Assembly (NCBI GenBank): GCA_014058105.1
Contig: JACGCM010001403.1
Coordinates: 620,001-684,000 of the forward strand
DNA from: Kingdonia uniflora
Lineage: Eukaryota > Streptophyta > Magnoliopsida > Ranunculales > Circaeasteraceae
Direction of reading: 5' to 3'
DNA: 64,000 nt
The notes beneath the pieces are model-generated. The model worked only from the letters and a program-made list of their open reading frames with translations, ran no database searches and was not told the origin of the DNA. Position 1 is the stretch's first letter. Every line of letters begins with the position of its first letter. Position numbers and translations under genes: made by a program. Positions 22,840 through 34,721 of this stretch are shown here, piece after piece.

Positions 22840-23865
22840 TTTTTAGTTCCCACTCTATTACTAGTCCTCGTTGGACTACTAGTATTAGCCATTATGGCAA
22901 CTTAACTCAAAGTATACTTGGGATTTTTGGAGTTCCCACAAACTCTTTTACTAGTCCTCGTTGGACTATTATATATGATTTTTTCTATGACTGAAAGATT
23001 ACTTGTAGATTTTTGAGTTCTCACAAACTCTTTTATTAGTCCTCGTTGGACTAACAACATTATTTGTTATGGCAACCTAACGCAAAATATACTGGGATTT
23101 GTAGAGTTCTTACAAAGTCTTTTACTAGTCCCCGGTGGACTACTAGCATTGGTCGTTATGACCACTTAACAAAAATTTTATTTGGAATTTTTGGAGTTCC
23201 TGCAAACTCTTTTGCTAGTTATTGTTGAACTATTATATCTGGTTATTTCTATAACCCTGTGAAAAATTACTTGAGGATTTTGAGTTCCCACAAATTCTTT
23301 TTACTAGTCCTCATTAAACTAATAGCATTAGTCATTATGGTGACCTAATGAAAAATATACTTGAGATTTTTGGAGTTCCCACTAACTCTTTTACTTGTTC
23401 TCGTTGGACTAGCATTATTCGTTTTGTCAACCTAACGAAAAATATACTTAGGATTTTTGGAATTCCCACAAACTCTTTTACTAATCCTCGTTAGACTATT
23501 ATATCTAGTCATTTCTGGGGCCCCGCAAGATATTACTTGAGAAATTTTGAGTTCCCACAAACTCTTTTAGTAGTCCTCGTCGGACTACAAGCATTGGTCA
23601 TTATGGCGACCTAATAAAAAATATACCTAGGATTTTTGGAGTTCCCACAAAGTTTTTTACTAATCCTTATTATATTGTTATATATGGTCATTTCTATGAC
23701 CTCGTGAAAAGTTACTTGAGGATTTTTGAGTTCCCACAAACTCTTTTACAAGTCCTCGTTAGATTACTAGCATTGGTCATTATGGTAAACTAACAAAAAA
23801 TTTACCTGGGATTTTTGGAGTTCCCACAAACTTATTTATTAGTCCTAGTTAGACTATTATATTCT
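22840..23865. repeat. 89-bp tandem array (12 units, alternating dimer) in T2
   Basis: The anchor AGTCCTCGTTGGACTA recurs 12 times: 22863, 22953, 23038, 23127, 23217, 23306, 23396, 23483, 23572, 23662, 23751 and 23841. Spacings are 85-90 bp. Units alternate for most of the array. One type ends CATTATGGCAACCTAACGAA.., the other TCATTTCTATGACC..TGAAA, so the real period is a dimer of about 178 bp. The array touches the integrase zinc region directly, where the catalytic core should be. Confidence 0.9.
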
Positions 23866-23869
23866 ATGA

Positions 23870-24605
23870 AATCTTGTCTCATTGTTGGCCAATAAAGCCC
23901 CTGTGTTCACGCTCGTTCGGCCATAGACCTACCCGTTGTGTGTGCTCCGCATACCTCCTCATAGATTTCTTTGATAATCGCCGTCCCTCGTTTTCCTGCA
24001 ATATATGTGAGATTTGAGGCGTACAAGATCGTTCAAAGGAACTTATTATTTATCACCGTATATTTTTGTACCTTTTTTTGGATACTCTTAGTGGCCGACT
24101 TGTCTGCAGGGAGGATGTAGAGTTTACCCTAAAAATCAATAAATGATTTTCTCCAGTCGGGTTGCTCACTTGGAGCCCCACTGTTGATCCACATTACTTC
24201 TGCCACATGTTATAGTGTGCTTGGCTAGTTGAAGACCTCAACTTGGATAACTCTCAGTCGATCACTGTTGATTCCCGCTAAGTAAGCGAGGACATTAAAA
24301 TGCATATTCTCACCTCTGTGGATGTATTATGGGTTGACTTTCTTAAACTTTCTAATCTTATACTTCAAGATCTCCCTTCACCTATTCTGCTATCTTTTTG
24401 TTGGCCTGGAACATCCCGCTATGCTAGTTAACAACTAGTTGCAAGTCGGTAAAGATGGAAATTTTTTCCACGCCCAGTGCCAACGCTCCATCTATTCCAA
24501 ACAACAGGGCTTCGTACTTGGCTTCATTATTACTTAGTCAAAATTTGACTCTGATTGCTTTCTCTATCATATCATTGTTTTGAGTAACTAATACGACTCT
24601 TAGGC
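23870..24605 (-). pseudogene. T2 second RNase H and integrase zinc region
   Basis: The minus strand gives NNEAKYEALLFGIDGALALG, KISIFTDLQLVV and HRGENMHFNVLAYLAG (second RNase H), and further on EIYEEVCGAHTTGRSMAERA with LYWPTM (integrase HHCC). Stops interrupt it. The integrase core that should come next is absent; the tandem array begins instead. B1 is inserted at 24611, just upstream in pol orientation. Confidence 0.8.
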
Positions 24606-24610
24606 CTGAC

Positions 24611-25093
24611 TGATCCAGGAAGATCTGGGGCTAATTTTAGGCCTTTTTAACCAAGTCATTTGAATGAAATTTGTAGTTCGAACGAATTAAGGTCTATTCG
24701 AATAGACGTTTAAGTATATTTGAATAACTAATGGTTTGAATAACATATTCGAATAGACTTTAGAGTCTATTTGAATATACTCAGTCTAAGTATTTTGCCT
24801 TGAACAAAGAATGGTTATGTTCAAAGAGAGGCGCGATTAAACATAGTTTTAGGTCGTTTGAAAGACATTTTTGTCCCATTTTGTAACTAGAAACTTGTAA
24901 CCTCCATTAAAGGAGAAGGCTAGACAAAGAGAGAGGATCCAAGTTTTGTAAGAGAGACTTAAAGTTTGAAGAAGAATTCAATTGAAATTAAATTATTGAG
25001 CAATTGAAGCTCTAAAAGGGAAATTCTCCGCCAATTTTTTTATTCTTCGCATTAATTCTTCGATTAGGTTAATCTCAATTTGATTGTGGACTA
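24611..25093 (+). repeat. B1 5' LTR
   Basis: Starts TGATCCAGGA. Contains TTCGAA-type palindromes at 24676-24780 and the CTTGTAACCTCCATTAAAGG block shared with the partner LTR. Its ending (GATTGTGGACTA) is not canonical CA. Confidence 0.8.
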
Positions 25094-25128
25094 ATTAAGT
25101 GGTATAAGATTTTCAAGTAATGATTCTC

Positions 25129-25150
25129 GGGGGGGGGGGGGGGGGGGGGG
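25129..25150 (+). repeat. Poly-G tract, 22 bases
   Basis: The homologous site in B2 (50131-50140, CTCAGGGGGGTT) has only six G. The tract may be slippage-expanded or an assembly artefact. Confidence 0.9.
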
Positions 25151-25489
25151 AGGTTCTTGTAATTCAATCAATCAAATAAAGGAGATTCTTGTAAGTCCGT
25201 TGAAGATTCAACGAAAACCTAACTCAAAGAATAATGAAATTTTATAGATAAGCAATTCTGAATATCAGCTTACGAAGTTTGAAATGAAAGTTTCTGACCA
25301 AACTACTACTCTAGGGGATTTGGTAGATTAATTATGCCTCACAAACCTCACAATTGCATCTGCTTTGAAAAAATGAAAAATACGCACGATAAAGAAAGGA
25401 GTTGCGGAGGAAGAGAGAAAAAAGAGTAGCGAGGAAGAAGTTAACAATTCTAGTGATGCCGAATCCGTCGAGGAGAGATCGGTTATTGG

Positions 25490-26170
25490 TAAGTTCATGA
25501 ATCCTATGCGTAATAGTCATATCGATTTTAAAATTAAAATTCCAGTATTCGGCGGTTCAATTGATGTTGAGAAATTGGATAACTGGTTAGAGAGTTTAGA
25601 GAATTATTTTTTAGTTTACGAAAATTCAAATGCTAAAAAAATAGGCTTTTCTACGTTGCAATTCGTAAGTTATACACTCACGTGGTAGAAGTTCTGTAGG
25701 AAATGTCACGAAGTAGGAAGGAGTTTAAGGTGTTGGCGAGGAAGCAACTTTATCCTATTAGGTATGAGCAAGAAAGATGGTTCAAATGGCATAATTTATG
25801 GAAAAAGTATAGGCAATCTGTACAAGAGTTTACTACATAGTTTCATGACCAAACATTGGCTTTGGATATTGATGTGGACGAGTATGAGGTGTTCATAAAG
25901 TATACGGGGGGGGGGGGGGGGGTTGTCGGAGTGCATCAGAAAGGAGTTGAAACTTTTTACTGTGGCTAATAACGAATACGCTACCGTGAAGACAATTAGT
26001 ATTAAAGGCAAGTACATGAAGAATGATAAGGAACAAGCTAGCGTACAAGTCTAGTTGGAAGAACGAGGATAAGGGAGAGTTCAAAAGAGATGGGTCTTTA
26101 TCCAAGGGCAATTATTGCAGTCATTGTAAGGTGAGTGGGCATATTTCAGATAAATGTTAGAAATTTTACT
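25490..26170 (+). pseudogene. B1 gag
   Basis: The frame near 25497-25688 has KIPVFGGSIDVEKLDNWLES then LENYFLVYENSN, a typical plant Ty3/gypsy Gag start. The zinc knuckle near 26110-26160 reads CSHCKVSGHISDKC (C-x2-C-x4-H-x4-C), immediately followed by a stop. Several stops and a 17-base poly-G run at 25906-25922 break the frame. Confidence 0.8.
25906..25922 (+). repeat. Poly-G tract, 17 bases, inside gag
   Basis: Follows TATAC. B2 has TACACGGGGGATT (five G) at the same place (about 50920). The expansion shifts the gag frame. Confidence 0.9.
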
Positions 26171-26292
26171 CAGAGCTTTTGCCGAAGCAGGAGAAGAGTA
26201 AGATTGAAAGATATGTACTAGCCGCAACGGTTGTTGACTTCCTAAATTTAGAGAAACTGAATCCTAAGCTTACTTTTATATCTTAACAGACT

Positions 26293-27873
26293 ATGGCTAC
26301 AGAGGAGATGAGCTGGGAAGAACTTTTTTATGTCAGTATTCTGGTGAAGCAGAGCTCAATAGAGGCTTTTGTTGATCTAGGTAGTCAGAAAAACTTGATT
26401 TCTGAATCGTTGGTGAAGATGATGGGTTTGAATACTACAGCTTATCCTAAGTTATATGGTTTGGGGTGGATTCAGAAAGATGTGGAGTTGATGATCACAA
26501 AGCAATGTACATTATAGTTTGTGATCACTAAAAGGTTTATTGACGAGGTGACGTGTGAGGTGGTTCTTTTAGATGTGTGTCAGGTCATCTTGGGTAGCCC
26601 TTATCTTTGAGACCGAGATACAATTCATTACTGGAGAGCTCGAAAGTATCATCTTATGAAGGAGAGAAATGAGTTCCATACCAATGCTTATAAGGAGCAT
26701 GCCACTATGAATAATTAAGTAACGGTGACTCAGGTAAAAAGGTTGGCTAATGCGAGCAGAAATTTTGTATGATTGGTACAACTGGTTCAAGAGGGTACAT
26801 CGGCTAAAGTGTTATCTAAGATGACAAAGTCTCCAAAGTAACAAACTAAAATGGGAAAGTTGCAAGAGGAGGTTGTAGTATATTCTGATCACAAGCCGTT
26901 CCAGTTTTTAGCTACACAGTCCAAGTTACAACAAGCTTGCCTAATGAAGGGGATGTTGTATTTACAATAATTCCCCTTGATTATCAAGTATAAGAAGGGA
27001 GTGGACAACAAAATGGTTGAGAGGTTATCTCGACCCCCATTCTAACCTATTTTTACTATGTTGGTAACTATGCAGATAAAACCTATTATTTCATCAGAGT
27101 ATGTTGTAGCATATGATGATCTAAAAGGGTGTAGTGTGATTCAACAGAAGTTGCTGCATGGCAGGATATGCGAGTATGAATTGTAAGATGATTTATTTTA
27201 CAGGGGCACTCTTTTATATATTTATGTGGGTGGAAATCGTTTGCATTGGATTTGAGAGGCCCATTGTTTCCGAGTTGCCGGTCATTTTGGGGTTGAGCAG
27301 ACTCTTTTGGATTTACGGCGTTATGTCTATTGGTCGAAGATGCAGGTGGATGTTGCCCGAATGGTTCATGGTTGCGTTATATACAACACATCTCAAGTGA
27401 GGTATAAGGCTCGACGCGACACGTATCGGGTTGAGTATACTTTTCAGGAGGGGTACCTAGTTTGGTTGCATTTGGGTAAGGAACGTCTAAATGGAGAAGG
27501 TAAGTAACTCAAGCCTATCCGTTATGGTTCGTTTATAATGCTCATGAAGATTGGTGATAATGCATTCCAATTGGATTTGCCACATTTTATGAAGATGTAT
27601 TTGTTGATTAATGCCGAGCATTTGAAGTTGTTTGAGCCATCTCTTTTAGATGGAGACTCTACAATTGACATTCGGCTACCGTCAGTTGATGAGTTATGGA
27701 TGAAAAGAGATAATCCCTTGAAAGAGGATATTATTCTAGAGAGGAAGGTTCATGCTACAAGGAAGGGAAATATCAAGTTGTTTAGAGTTGGGAAGAAAGG
27801 TTTACTACCCAGCAAGTCAAAGTGGTATAATAGGGAAATAGGCACGGCCACTTTCCCTCATCTTCAGTTTTAG
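26293..27873 (+). pseudogene. B1 protease, partial RNase H, partial integrase, chromodomain-like tail
   Basis: The protease frame (26293-26517) has VDLGSQKNLIS, with Leu where the D-T/S-G motif is expected. After 26790 the next domain is already VVVYSDHKPFQFLATQSKL and GVDNKM (C-terminal RNase H, 26875-27030); no reverse transcriptase lies between. The integrase zinc region (AHCFRVAGHFGVEQTLLDLR, then CVIYNTSQ) passes at 27400 straight into the C-terminal domain (YKARRD.., LVWLHLGKERLNGEGK), so the catalytic core is missing. The tail 27538-27873 has EHLKLFEPSLL and then ILERKVHATRKG..LFRVGKKG, a divergent chromodomain. Stops occur throughout. Confidence 0.82.
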
Positions 27874-27914
27874 CCTAAGTAGGAGATCAAGCCTCCCAAG
27901 GGGTGGGGGGGGCA

Positions 27915-28338
27915 TGATCCAGGAGGATCTAGATCTTTTTTAAGGCATTTTTAACCAAGACATTTAAATAAATACTGGTATGAGTAACCTATTCGAAAAA
28001 ACTTTTGAGTTGAATCGATTACACTCAGTTTTGAGTGTTCTATTCGAATAGAGAATGGTTCTGTTCGAACAGAGGCGTGATTTAGCATAGTTTTTGGTCA
28101 TTTAAAATACATTTTTGCCCTATTTTTTAACTAGAAACTTGTAACCTCCATTAAAGGGCAAGGCTACGTAAAGTGAGAGGATCCAAGTTTTGTAAGAGAG
28201 ACTTGAGGTTTGAAGATGAATTCAATTAAAATCAAATCATTGAGCAATTAAAGCTCTAAAAGGGAAATTCTTCTGCCAAATTGTTTGTTCTTTACTTTAA
28301 TTTTCCAATTAGGTTAATCTCAATTCGATTATAGATTG
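27915..28338 (+). repeat. B1 3' LTR
   Basis: Starts TGATCCAGGAGGATC right after the polypurine tract. About 60 bp shorter than the 5' LTR because of deletions in the TTCGAA-rich part. Confidence 0.82.
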
Positions 28339-28343
28339 CTGAC

Positions 28344-28925
28344 CCACCAACATTAACTGATCCATTCGTATATAACCGCTACCCCTTCATAAATGGTGTA
28401 CCATTGTCATTTGGAGGAGTAACTTGGTCGTTATCTTCTTTATTGACCTAATTATTCTTGTTAATGGGGAGGTCAGCCAAAAAATATGCAATGATCTATC
28501 CCTTAATTGTAACCCTTTGCTTGAATCGAATGCTAAACTCTTCCAGAGTTGATTGCTCACTTTGCTATTTTGTGAGCCTTATCCATCTTTGCAAATACCT
28601 CCTGCAATGGTTGAGTCATTATAACTTCAATTTTGTGCGCTTGAAAGTATAGTCGCAGTTTCTGTGATATGTTTACCAAGGCAAGTTCTTGCTTATCTAT
28701 TATAGAATACCGTAACTCTATCCGCAAGAGGGTCTTGCTGAGGAAGAAAATTGATTTCTCAATTTTAACGTCTATTCACATGAGGACTACATAGATTGAC
28801 TCCTCTGTATTTCCCAAGTACAATCCCAAGAGCTCGTATTCTTTCGGCACGCTGAGGATTGGGGATGTAGCCAAGTATCTCAACATATCTTGGAAAGTTA
28901 CCTCGCATTCCTCGTTCTATTAGCA
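28344..28925 (-). pseudogene. T2 pol remnant between B1 and S1
   Basis: RNase H/linker portion of T2 pol judged by position: it joins 24605 across B1 and 30910 across S1. Heavily mutated. I can see no intact motif, so the label rests mainly on the two target duplications that bracket it. Confidence 0.5.
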
Positions 28926-30904
28926 TGTCACGCCCCAAAATTCATATTCCAAGACATGTTAGAATATGCCTCTCGAGGCCATGAATAGGTCGGGCATCCC
29001 CAAATGGATAAACCCCAACGATGTAGTAAATAAAAGACATTTAATAATACTACATCCACACAGATATACGCAGCGGAAATATCAATCTATAATTATCAAC
29101 CCAAAGACTTAAACAAGCCTGCCATGAATATGGCTATAACTGAAGAAATAAATTAGAATCTTAGATAAACGGAAAAATAATAAAAGAGTGTCGCAACCGC
29201 ACGCTCCCAACTACTCTCCTAACGGTCCTGAACACCCCGCTAAGCACCTGATCCTGAAATATATATTGCGCAAGGCGTTAGCAAGCCACAGCCAAGCAAA
29301 TACGCAATCCTTAAATTTTATCATAATAGATAAAAGTACAATATAGAAGGAAATGTCTAATCTCAACAAAGTATGTAATTTAGGGTCTTCTTATATGGCT
29401 TAACCATACTTTAGAAATATTCCGTCCTCTGTTTGGAAAGTAATCCAGAACGTATCCAGATTAGCGTCTCTTTTAGGGCTCAAAGCCCTTGGAAATGCCC
29501 AAGGTTCCGCAAAATCTAAGGACCTGACCACTCTTTTAGGGACAAAACCCAAGGAGATACCTACAGTTTAAATCAATGACCTGACCAATGCTCTTTTAGG
29601 GATTGAAACCAATGGAAATGTCATAGACTCTGTTATTTCCTATGACCTGACCAACTCTTTTAGGGATTGAAACCCATGGAAATTCCAAGATTTACCGTAG
29701 ACCTGACCAATGGAACCCTAATATATACATTTACCTTAGAGACACATATTTAAGATTTGCGCACTACTCCATCAATTACAATCTCGTAAGCAATATCACC
29801 TACAAATCTAGTACATAGTTTACTCCAAAACGTATAGTCCATAACTCTACCTTATTAGAGCGACGTTGACCTCGCTCTAGGCCATTAGTTTCATCGAGTA
29901 CTCGTAAGGAATAAGCACACATCATCAGCCAAATTTTAACTGTATAATATTACCTTACACTACATGACATTAATTTATTAATCACTAAGTCATCAACATG
30001 AGCTATCACTTATATATATATATATACAACCCTAGCATCAGTTGATGGTTGTATGTATGCATGCATCCTTTTAACTATATAATATTACCCTACCCACATG
30101 ACAATAATTTATTAATCACTACGTCATGAACAAAGCTATCTCTTATATAGCCCTAGCATCACTAACATAATTACACAGCCCTAGCATCAGTAGCATAATT
30201 TAACATTGGATGTTCACAAGTAATAGTTAATGTTTTAAGGGCTGTAACAACGTAATGACCATAAATACTGTGACTGCAACAAAGCTATATTACTGAACTT
30301 CCCATAACTAGCAATTGATCCTTGTAGCATATGATTTAACGAATCCAATTCTCTGTTAAATAACTCTTGTTTAAGCAATCAAAAGATACTCATATAACCC
30401 GACTAATAATCATCGCTATAAACCCAAATAGAATCATGTTTGTGTAGTAAGGATAGTGCACTTGCCTCGTAAAATAAAGACGGAGCAACACCACGAACTT
30501 CCCCGATACAGCTCTTGCGATCTACTCGCCGAAGGTTCCTTCTTGTTTTCTCTTCACCAATGTCGTAGTGTTTATTTACTCTCTCTCTACCTATCTCCTT
30601 CTATCTACCTTCTCTCTTCTCTCTACCTTCTCTCTTCTGCGTGATAGTTGGTTCTTGTGGGGCTGGATTCTCTTCTAGGTAGTTTTATATTGCGGTTAGG
30701 GTTTGATTGTTTTTCTAGTAGCTTACGTGAGACCTCTTGTTTTCCTAACCCCACAAGGTGTAACCACAACCTCTAAGGTGTGATCTCATACCATGGGAGC
30801 AACTTACTAATATAGCTACCAAATTATTGTATGACCATATAACCGCTAGTACATAGAAATAATACTATCACACCGTAATAGCCAAAATTAAACGGGGCAT
30901 TACA
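28926..30904. mobile_element. S1: probable solo LTR, about 2 kb
   Basis: Begins TGTCACGCCCC and ends GGGGCATTACA, so the termini are TG..CA and form a short imperfect inverted repeat. A 5-bp target duplication TAGCA stands at 28921-28925 and 30905-30909. There is no gag-pol, primer site or polypurine tract. A single large LTR left by recombination explains this best; orientation is not established. A short frame at 30456-30644 is unrecognised. (TA)n lies at about 30009-30026. Confidence 0.75.
29468..29715. repeat. About 62-bp tandem repeat in S1, four units
   Basis: CTCTTTTAGGG followed by a RAAACC / TGGAAATG block and GACCTGACCA recurs from 29468, 29531, 29591 and 29654. Confidence 0.8.
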
Positions 30905-30909
30905 TAGCA

Positions 30910-31700
30910 TTTCTAATTTTCCTTTATATATTGATGCAATGGCTGACATTTGTACGAGGCTTTATAAATAAAGCGACCGAGTGCTTTAATTTTGCCTACT
31001 AACTTTTGAACTTGCTTCCATGTCAGAGGTGATGGCATACAGGCTAGGGCTCACATCTGGTCTGGGTCAGCCTATATATCCCTCGTTGAGTTAGCAAGTA
31101 TCCTAGAAACTTTCCCGATGAAATGCCAAAATTGTAGTTCTCATGGTTGAGCCACATTCTGTAATGCCTAAGCTTGGTGAGCACGGTCTCTAGGTCGGTT
31201 AGGGGTCATTTTGTAGCCTGCTTTTGATGAGCATGCTATCAATATAGACTTCCATAGTTTTTTTCAACCACTCTTTAAACATTGTCGTAACCATCGCTAG
31301 TACATGGATCCTGCATTTTTCAGACCGAGGGGCATCATAATATAATAATATAAGCTCTATTTTGTTGTGAATGAACTGCATTCTTGGTCCTCGACCGCTA
31401 GAGAAATTTTGTTATACCCCTAGTAACCATCCATAAATGACATTCGTTTGTGGTCAGCTGTTGAGTCCACTAGTCTTGTGATGAGAGGCACGGGGAAACT
31501 GTCTTTTAGACAATTTTTGTTTAAATTGGTAAAACCAATCCAGACTCGTGTTTCCCCGTTCTTCTTTGGGACTACCACAACGTTGGCTACCCATCGTGGA
31601 TAATCGATAGGTCTTATAAACCAAACTCTCCTCAATTTGTTAATTTTTTCATTTATGTCTGCTCGTAGTCTTTGAGCTGTTCATCGTAGTTTCTACTTTT
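30910..31700 (-). pseudogene. T2 reverse transcriptase and start of RNase H
   Basis: Frame 31420-31635 (minus) reads WVANVVVVPKKNGETRVWIG then FTNLNKNCLKDSFPVPLITR and SFMDGY. Frame 31199-31381 reads YYDAPRSEK.. and TMEVYIDSMLIKS, where the Y-x-D-D active site is Y-I-D-S. Sequence from 31160 down to 30910 continues into the thumb/RNase H linker until S1. Same layout as T1 but more damaged. Confidence 0.85.
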
Positions 31701-32329
31701 CGGATGCCACCTTGGTGTTAACGTGCCACCGGTGATAGGCAATACTAGAGTCGATGCCCAACATTTACTCAAATGACCAAGCGAACACCTCTTTGTATTA
31801 TTGTAAGAGGGTCATAAGTTCTGAGCGTTCTTCTCCTATCAATAGTGAGCCAATTATATATCTAGTTCTCGTAGGGCCATCGAGGTTTTATCTTTTTGAC
31901 CAGATCTATGAGAAGCGGTGTCCATTATTTGTTAAATGCGTTTATAATTATATTGTTTTAGTCAAAGGTACATTGTATATCAACTGCCATCTTATCAGGA
32001 TGGCCATGGACGGGTGATGAGTCCACTACCATTGGCTCCTTCCAAGTTTGTTGCTATGACCCAATATTTAAACTTTTATCTTTCTTTTTTGAATTTTCAA
32101 GGGCAATCATATTTTTATGGGAATTTGCGTAACAAATGTGATCAACTACTTGGCAACCTCATATTTGGTACGTTCCAAACTTTATTGGGAAACATATTAC
32201 CTGGTAGTAGGAGGATGATACTGCCTTTATACCATGAATTCAGCCCATTCTAAGGATGCCATTGTAGTGAGCTGATGGGCTATTCTTGATGATAAAGGTT
32301 GCTAACATTATTACGAGTCCTGCTTGCAC

Positions 32330-32545
32330 CTGCGTGACTTGCTCCCCGACTACTTTTCCTGTGGACCCGTTGAAACCCGATATTTATGTTTTTAAGTGGG
32401 TTATGTAGTCCTGCATGTTCATGTTCACCAAAACATCATGATATAGGATGTATGCTTCGCTCCCTGAATCAGCAATCATCCGTTTGACCAAGACTCGCTC
32501 GATCATGATCCAAATGACCAATGCGTCGTCGTGGGGGTGAGATAC
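32330..32545 (-). pseudogene. T2 aspartic protease
   Basis: Minus-strand translation around 32540-32400 gives HPHDDALVIWIMIERVLVKR followed by MIADSGSEAYILYHDVLV. HDDALVI and D-S-G-S match the Ty3/gypsy protease. A stop follows ITHLKT. 31701-32329 and 32546-33300 are linker sequence without a recognised domain. Confidence 0.75.
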
Positions 32546-33299
32546 TGATCCATGTCGTTGGCTGCGAAGTATATAGTTTTTCCGTGATTCATCTTTGGAA
32601 CTGCAGCGATAGCGTGAGCTCTTCCCTAATTCTTACTCAATCGGTAATACTGCCTCGTCGAGTTAGAAATTGCGTTGAGGGATTGCAACTTGTTAATGCC
32701 ACCTAGTATTATTTCTTAAACTGCAACATACCCCTGTACTTGTACGCTTACTGCTGGCTCTTCTGGCACCTCGTATCAAAACATGTCTTCCGCTGGGATT
32801 GGTTGTTTTAAGTATTGAGTGTAGCGCCCTTGTCTAAATTATGTCTTAGTCATATAGATTGGGTGGTAACACTTATGGGTTTGGTGGTCATAGACTTCGT
32901 GATAAGCACAATAAGGTCATCCTGGGTGGTCAATATTTGGGTGCGGCTTTTTGTAATTCGTATCTTTCTTGGCAATGTCAAGGAGGTCCATTTGTGTGAC
33001 TGTGAGATCACTGGGCAAGTATTGTTCCTAACGTTCAATTTTTTGCTTGCCTTCTCGAAGAGGGGGTTCAATTTTGACCTGAGTATCTTGCTTTACTCTC
33101 CTTTTGTTCATGCTCATGTTGTCTCTACATTGCTTTTCTGGGATATCTCTAGGATGCTTAGGCATTCCTGTACGCGCGATGGGCGACAGAGCGGTGGCGG
33201 TACCAAGAAGGGCAGCTATCTGAGAGGCAGATGTGTGGTTGTAAGCTTCTACATTTTGGTACTTTCGTACTTTTTTATAGAAATTTTCCAGTATCTATG

Positions 33300-34690
33300 G
33301 TCATTTCATGTGGAAAGCTTCTCATAATTTTGAGCCAGGTAAGCAGGCTCCCATCAATGCTAGGCACTCGGTTGGGCATCTACTCGCTCGATGAGTATCA
33401 GCTTGTTCTTAAGCCTTTAAGGAATGAGTCGGTGGTTCTCCAATCTGTTATTTTAAAGAAAAGAGCTCCGCTAACTGCATCTTGGCCTATTGGTTATGTA
33501 GGTATTTTTCTACGAACGCCAGTGAAAGCTGCTCAAAGGTGGATATTGAGTTGGGCTCGGGGCTCTGGAACTAGGCAAAGGCCCCATCTAACAGGGTCGA
33601 GGGGAATAAGTGGCACATGTGCTCGTCTATTTGGTATTGAGGTCGATACTGTAGTAGAACATAAAGATGTATTGGCCCGAGTCCTGACTCCCGTTGAAGG
33701 CTTTTATTTTTGGCCTAGAATAACTTTGCCTGGTATGTACATAATTTTGGATATTCTCTGTGAATGGGAAATTATGAATCTTTCGCAGAGTCTCCTTTGT
33801 TAACCATTTGGCTGGGTCGTTGTCTATGTTCTTTAGGTTTCATATCAATGGTTTTATGGAGACGGTTGTTAAAGGGAGCTGGTCACTTCTCCCTTCTTCC
33901 CGTCTTGGGCCTTGTCTTCCCCATATTGAAGATTCATCATAGTAACTTTCTTCATACGGCTCGTAAGATTGTCCAAATTTCCGTCTTTTTTGGTACCATT
34001 TGTTGAACCTATCACTGTAGGCATGGCCATTCCCTCCTAAGGGTCGTAGGTTTCCACCCTGATATTGCCTCCCGCCATACCCAGGTGGGTAGGATGGGTC
34101 GTCAGGGCAATAATGTTGATGCCATTGTGGAGGGAACTTATGGTCATTGACGTAAGAGGCCCTTGTGTATGGTGGATAAGCGGGGACACATGCCATTGTA
34201 TTGTGGAGCATACCAAACAGGTAGAGACAAGCCCAAATGGCTAAGCTGGTATACTGGTGGTGGTGGTGGGGGTCGCTGCCCACCAAGGGGTTGTACAGGT
34301 TATCTCGATGGCTGAGGTCATTACCCGCTAGGGTATGTTACTGTCCCATCAGGCAACAGATACAGGTTATCTCGATGGTCTGGGGTTTCTATGTCGGACC
34401 ATATATCGGTGGTAAAGTGGGTTGAGTTCTATCGTTACGGTTGTTGAATACCACCTTGAGTGGCGTGGAGTCTCCAACCTTCTCAGAGGCTGCTAGGATG
34501 CCAGTTGGTGCTTGGTTTCCTGCGACGAGATTTTCTCACATCTCATCATTTTCCACTTGAAGTTTTTAGATCTGGGCGTCTTTCGTTATCATCCGTCCTT
34601 GTAATTGTAGGAGTACCGCTCTCATCTCGGCCATCGCTTGCTCATACGTTTGATTGTGTAGAAACTACCATCTTTGCGTAGTTCTATAGA
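33300..34690 (-). pseudogene. T2 gag
   Basis: Minus-strand pieces between 33720 and 33400 read HMCHLFPSTLLDGAFA, SISTFEQLSLAFVEKYLHNQ and LAELFSL, the Gag capsid layout. An N-terminal Pro/Gly/Tyr/Arg-rich frame lies at 33840-34286. Stops interrupt the capsid. Plus-strand frames here (32815-33327, 33231-33803) are longer but match nothing and are shadows. Confidence 0.7.
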
Positions 34691-34700
34691 GATTAGTCGC

Positions 34701-34720
34701 GAGGACGCAGACTGCGCCAA
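34701..34720 (-). promoter_or_regulatory. T2 primer binding site
   Basis: The minus strand reads TTGGCGCAGTCTGCGTCCTC next to the LTR, allied to the TTGGCGCCGTCTGTGG type of Tat elements. Confidence 0.75.
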
Positions 34721-34721
34721 T

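Larger units (their letters stand above)
24611..28338 (+). mobile_element. B1: nonautonomous chromovirus-like Ty3/gypsy element
   Basis: LTRs 24611-25093 and 27915-28338; target duplication CTGAC at 24606-24610 and 28339-28343. It has a degenerate initiator-Met primer site (TGGTATAAG near 25100) and a polypurine tract AAGGGGTGGGGGGGG ending at 27914. The interior holds gag, protease, the C-terminal half of RNase H, the integrase zinc and C-terminal domains and a chromodomain-like tail. Reverse transcriptase and the integrase catalytic core are missing. Interior length is 2821 bp against 2819 bp in B2, which lacks the same parts. It sits inside T2 pol. Confidence 0.88.

Noticed and set aside
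32815..33803. Two long plus-strand frames (170 and 190 codons)
   Set aside because: They overlap each other and lie opposite T2 gag and linker, whose minus-strand motifs are recognisable.
33840..34425. Plus-strand frames over T2 gag N terminus
   Set aside because: The minus strand continues gag in the right order between primer site and capsid.
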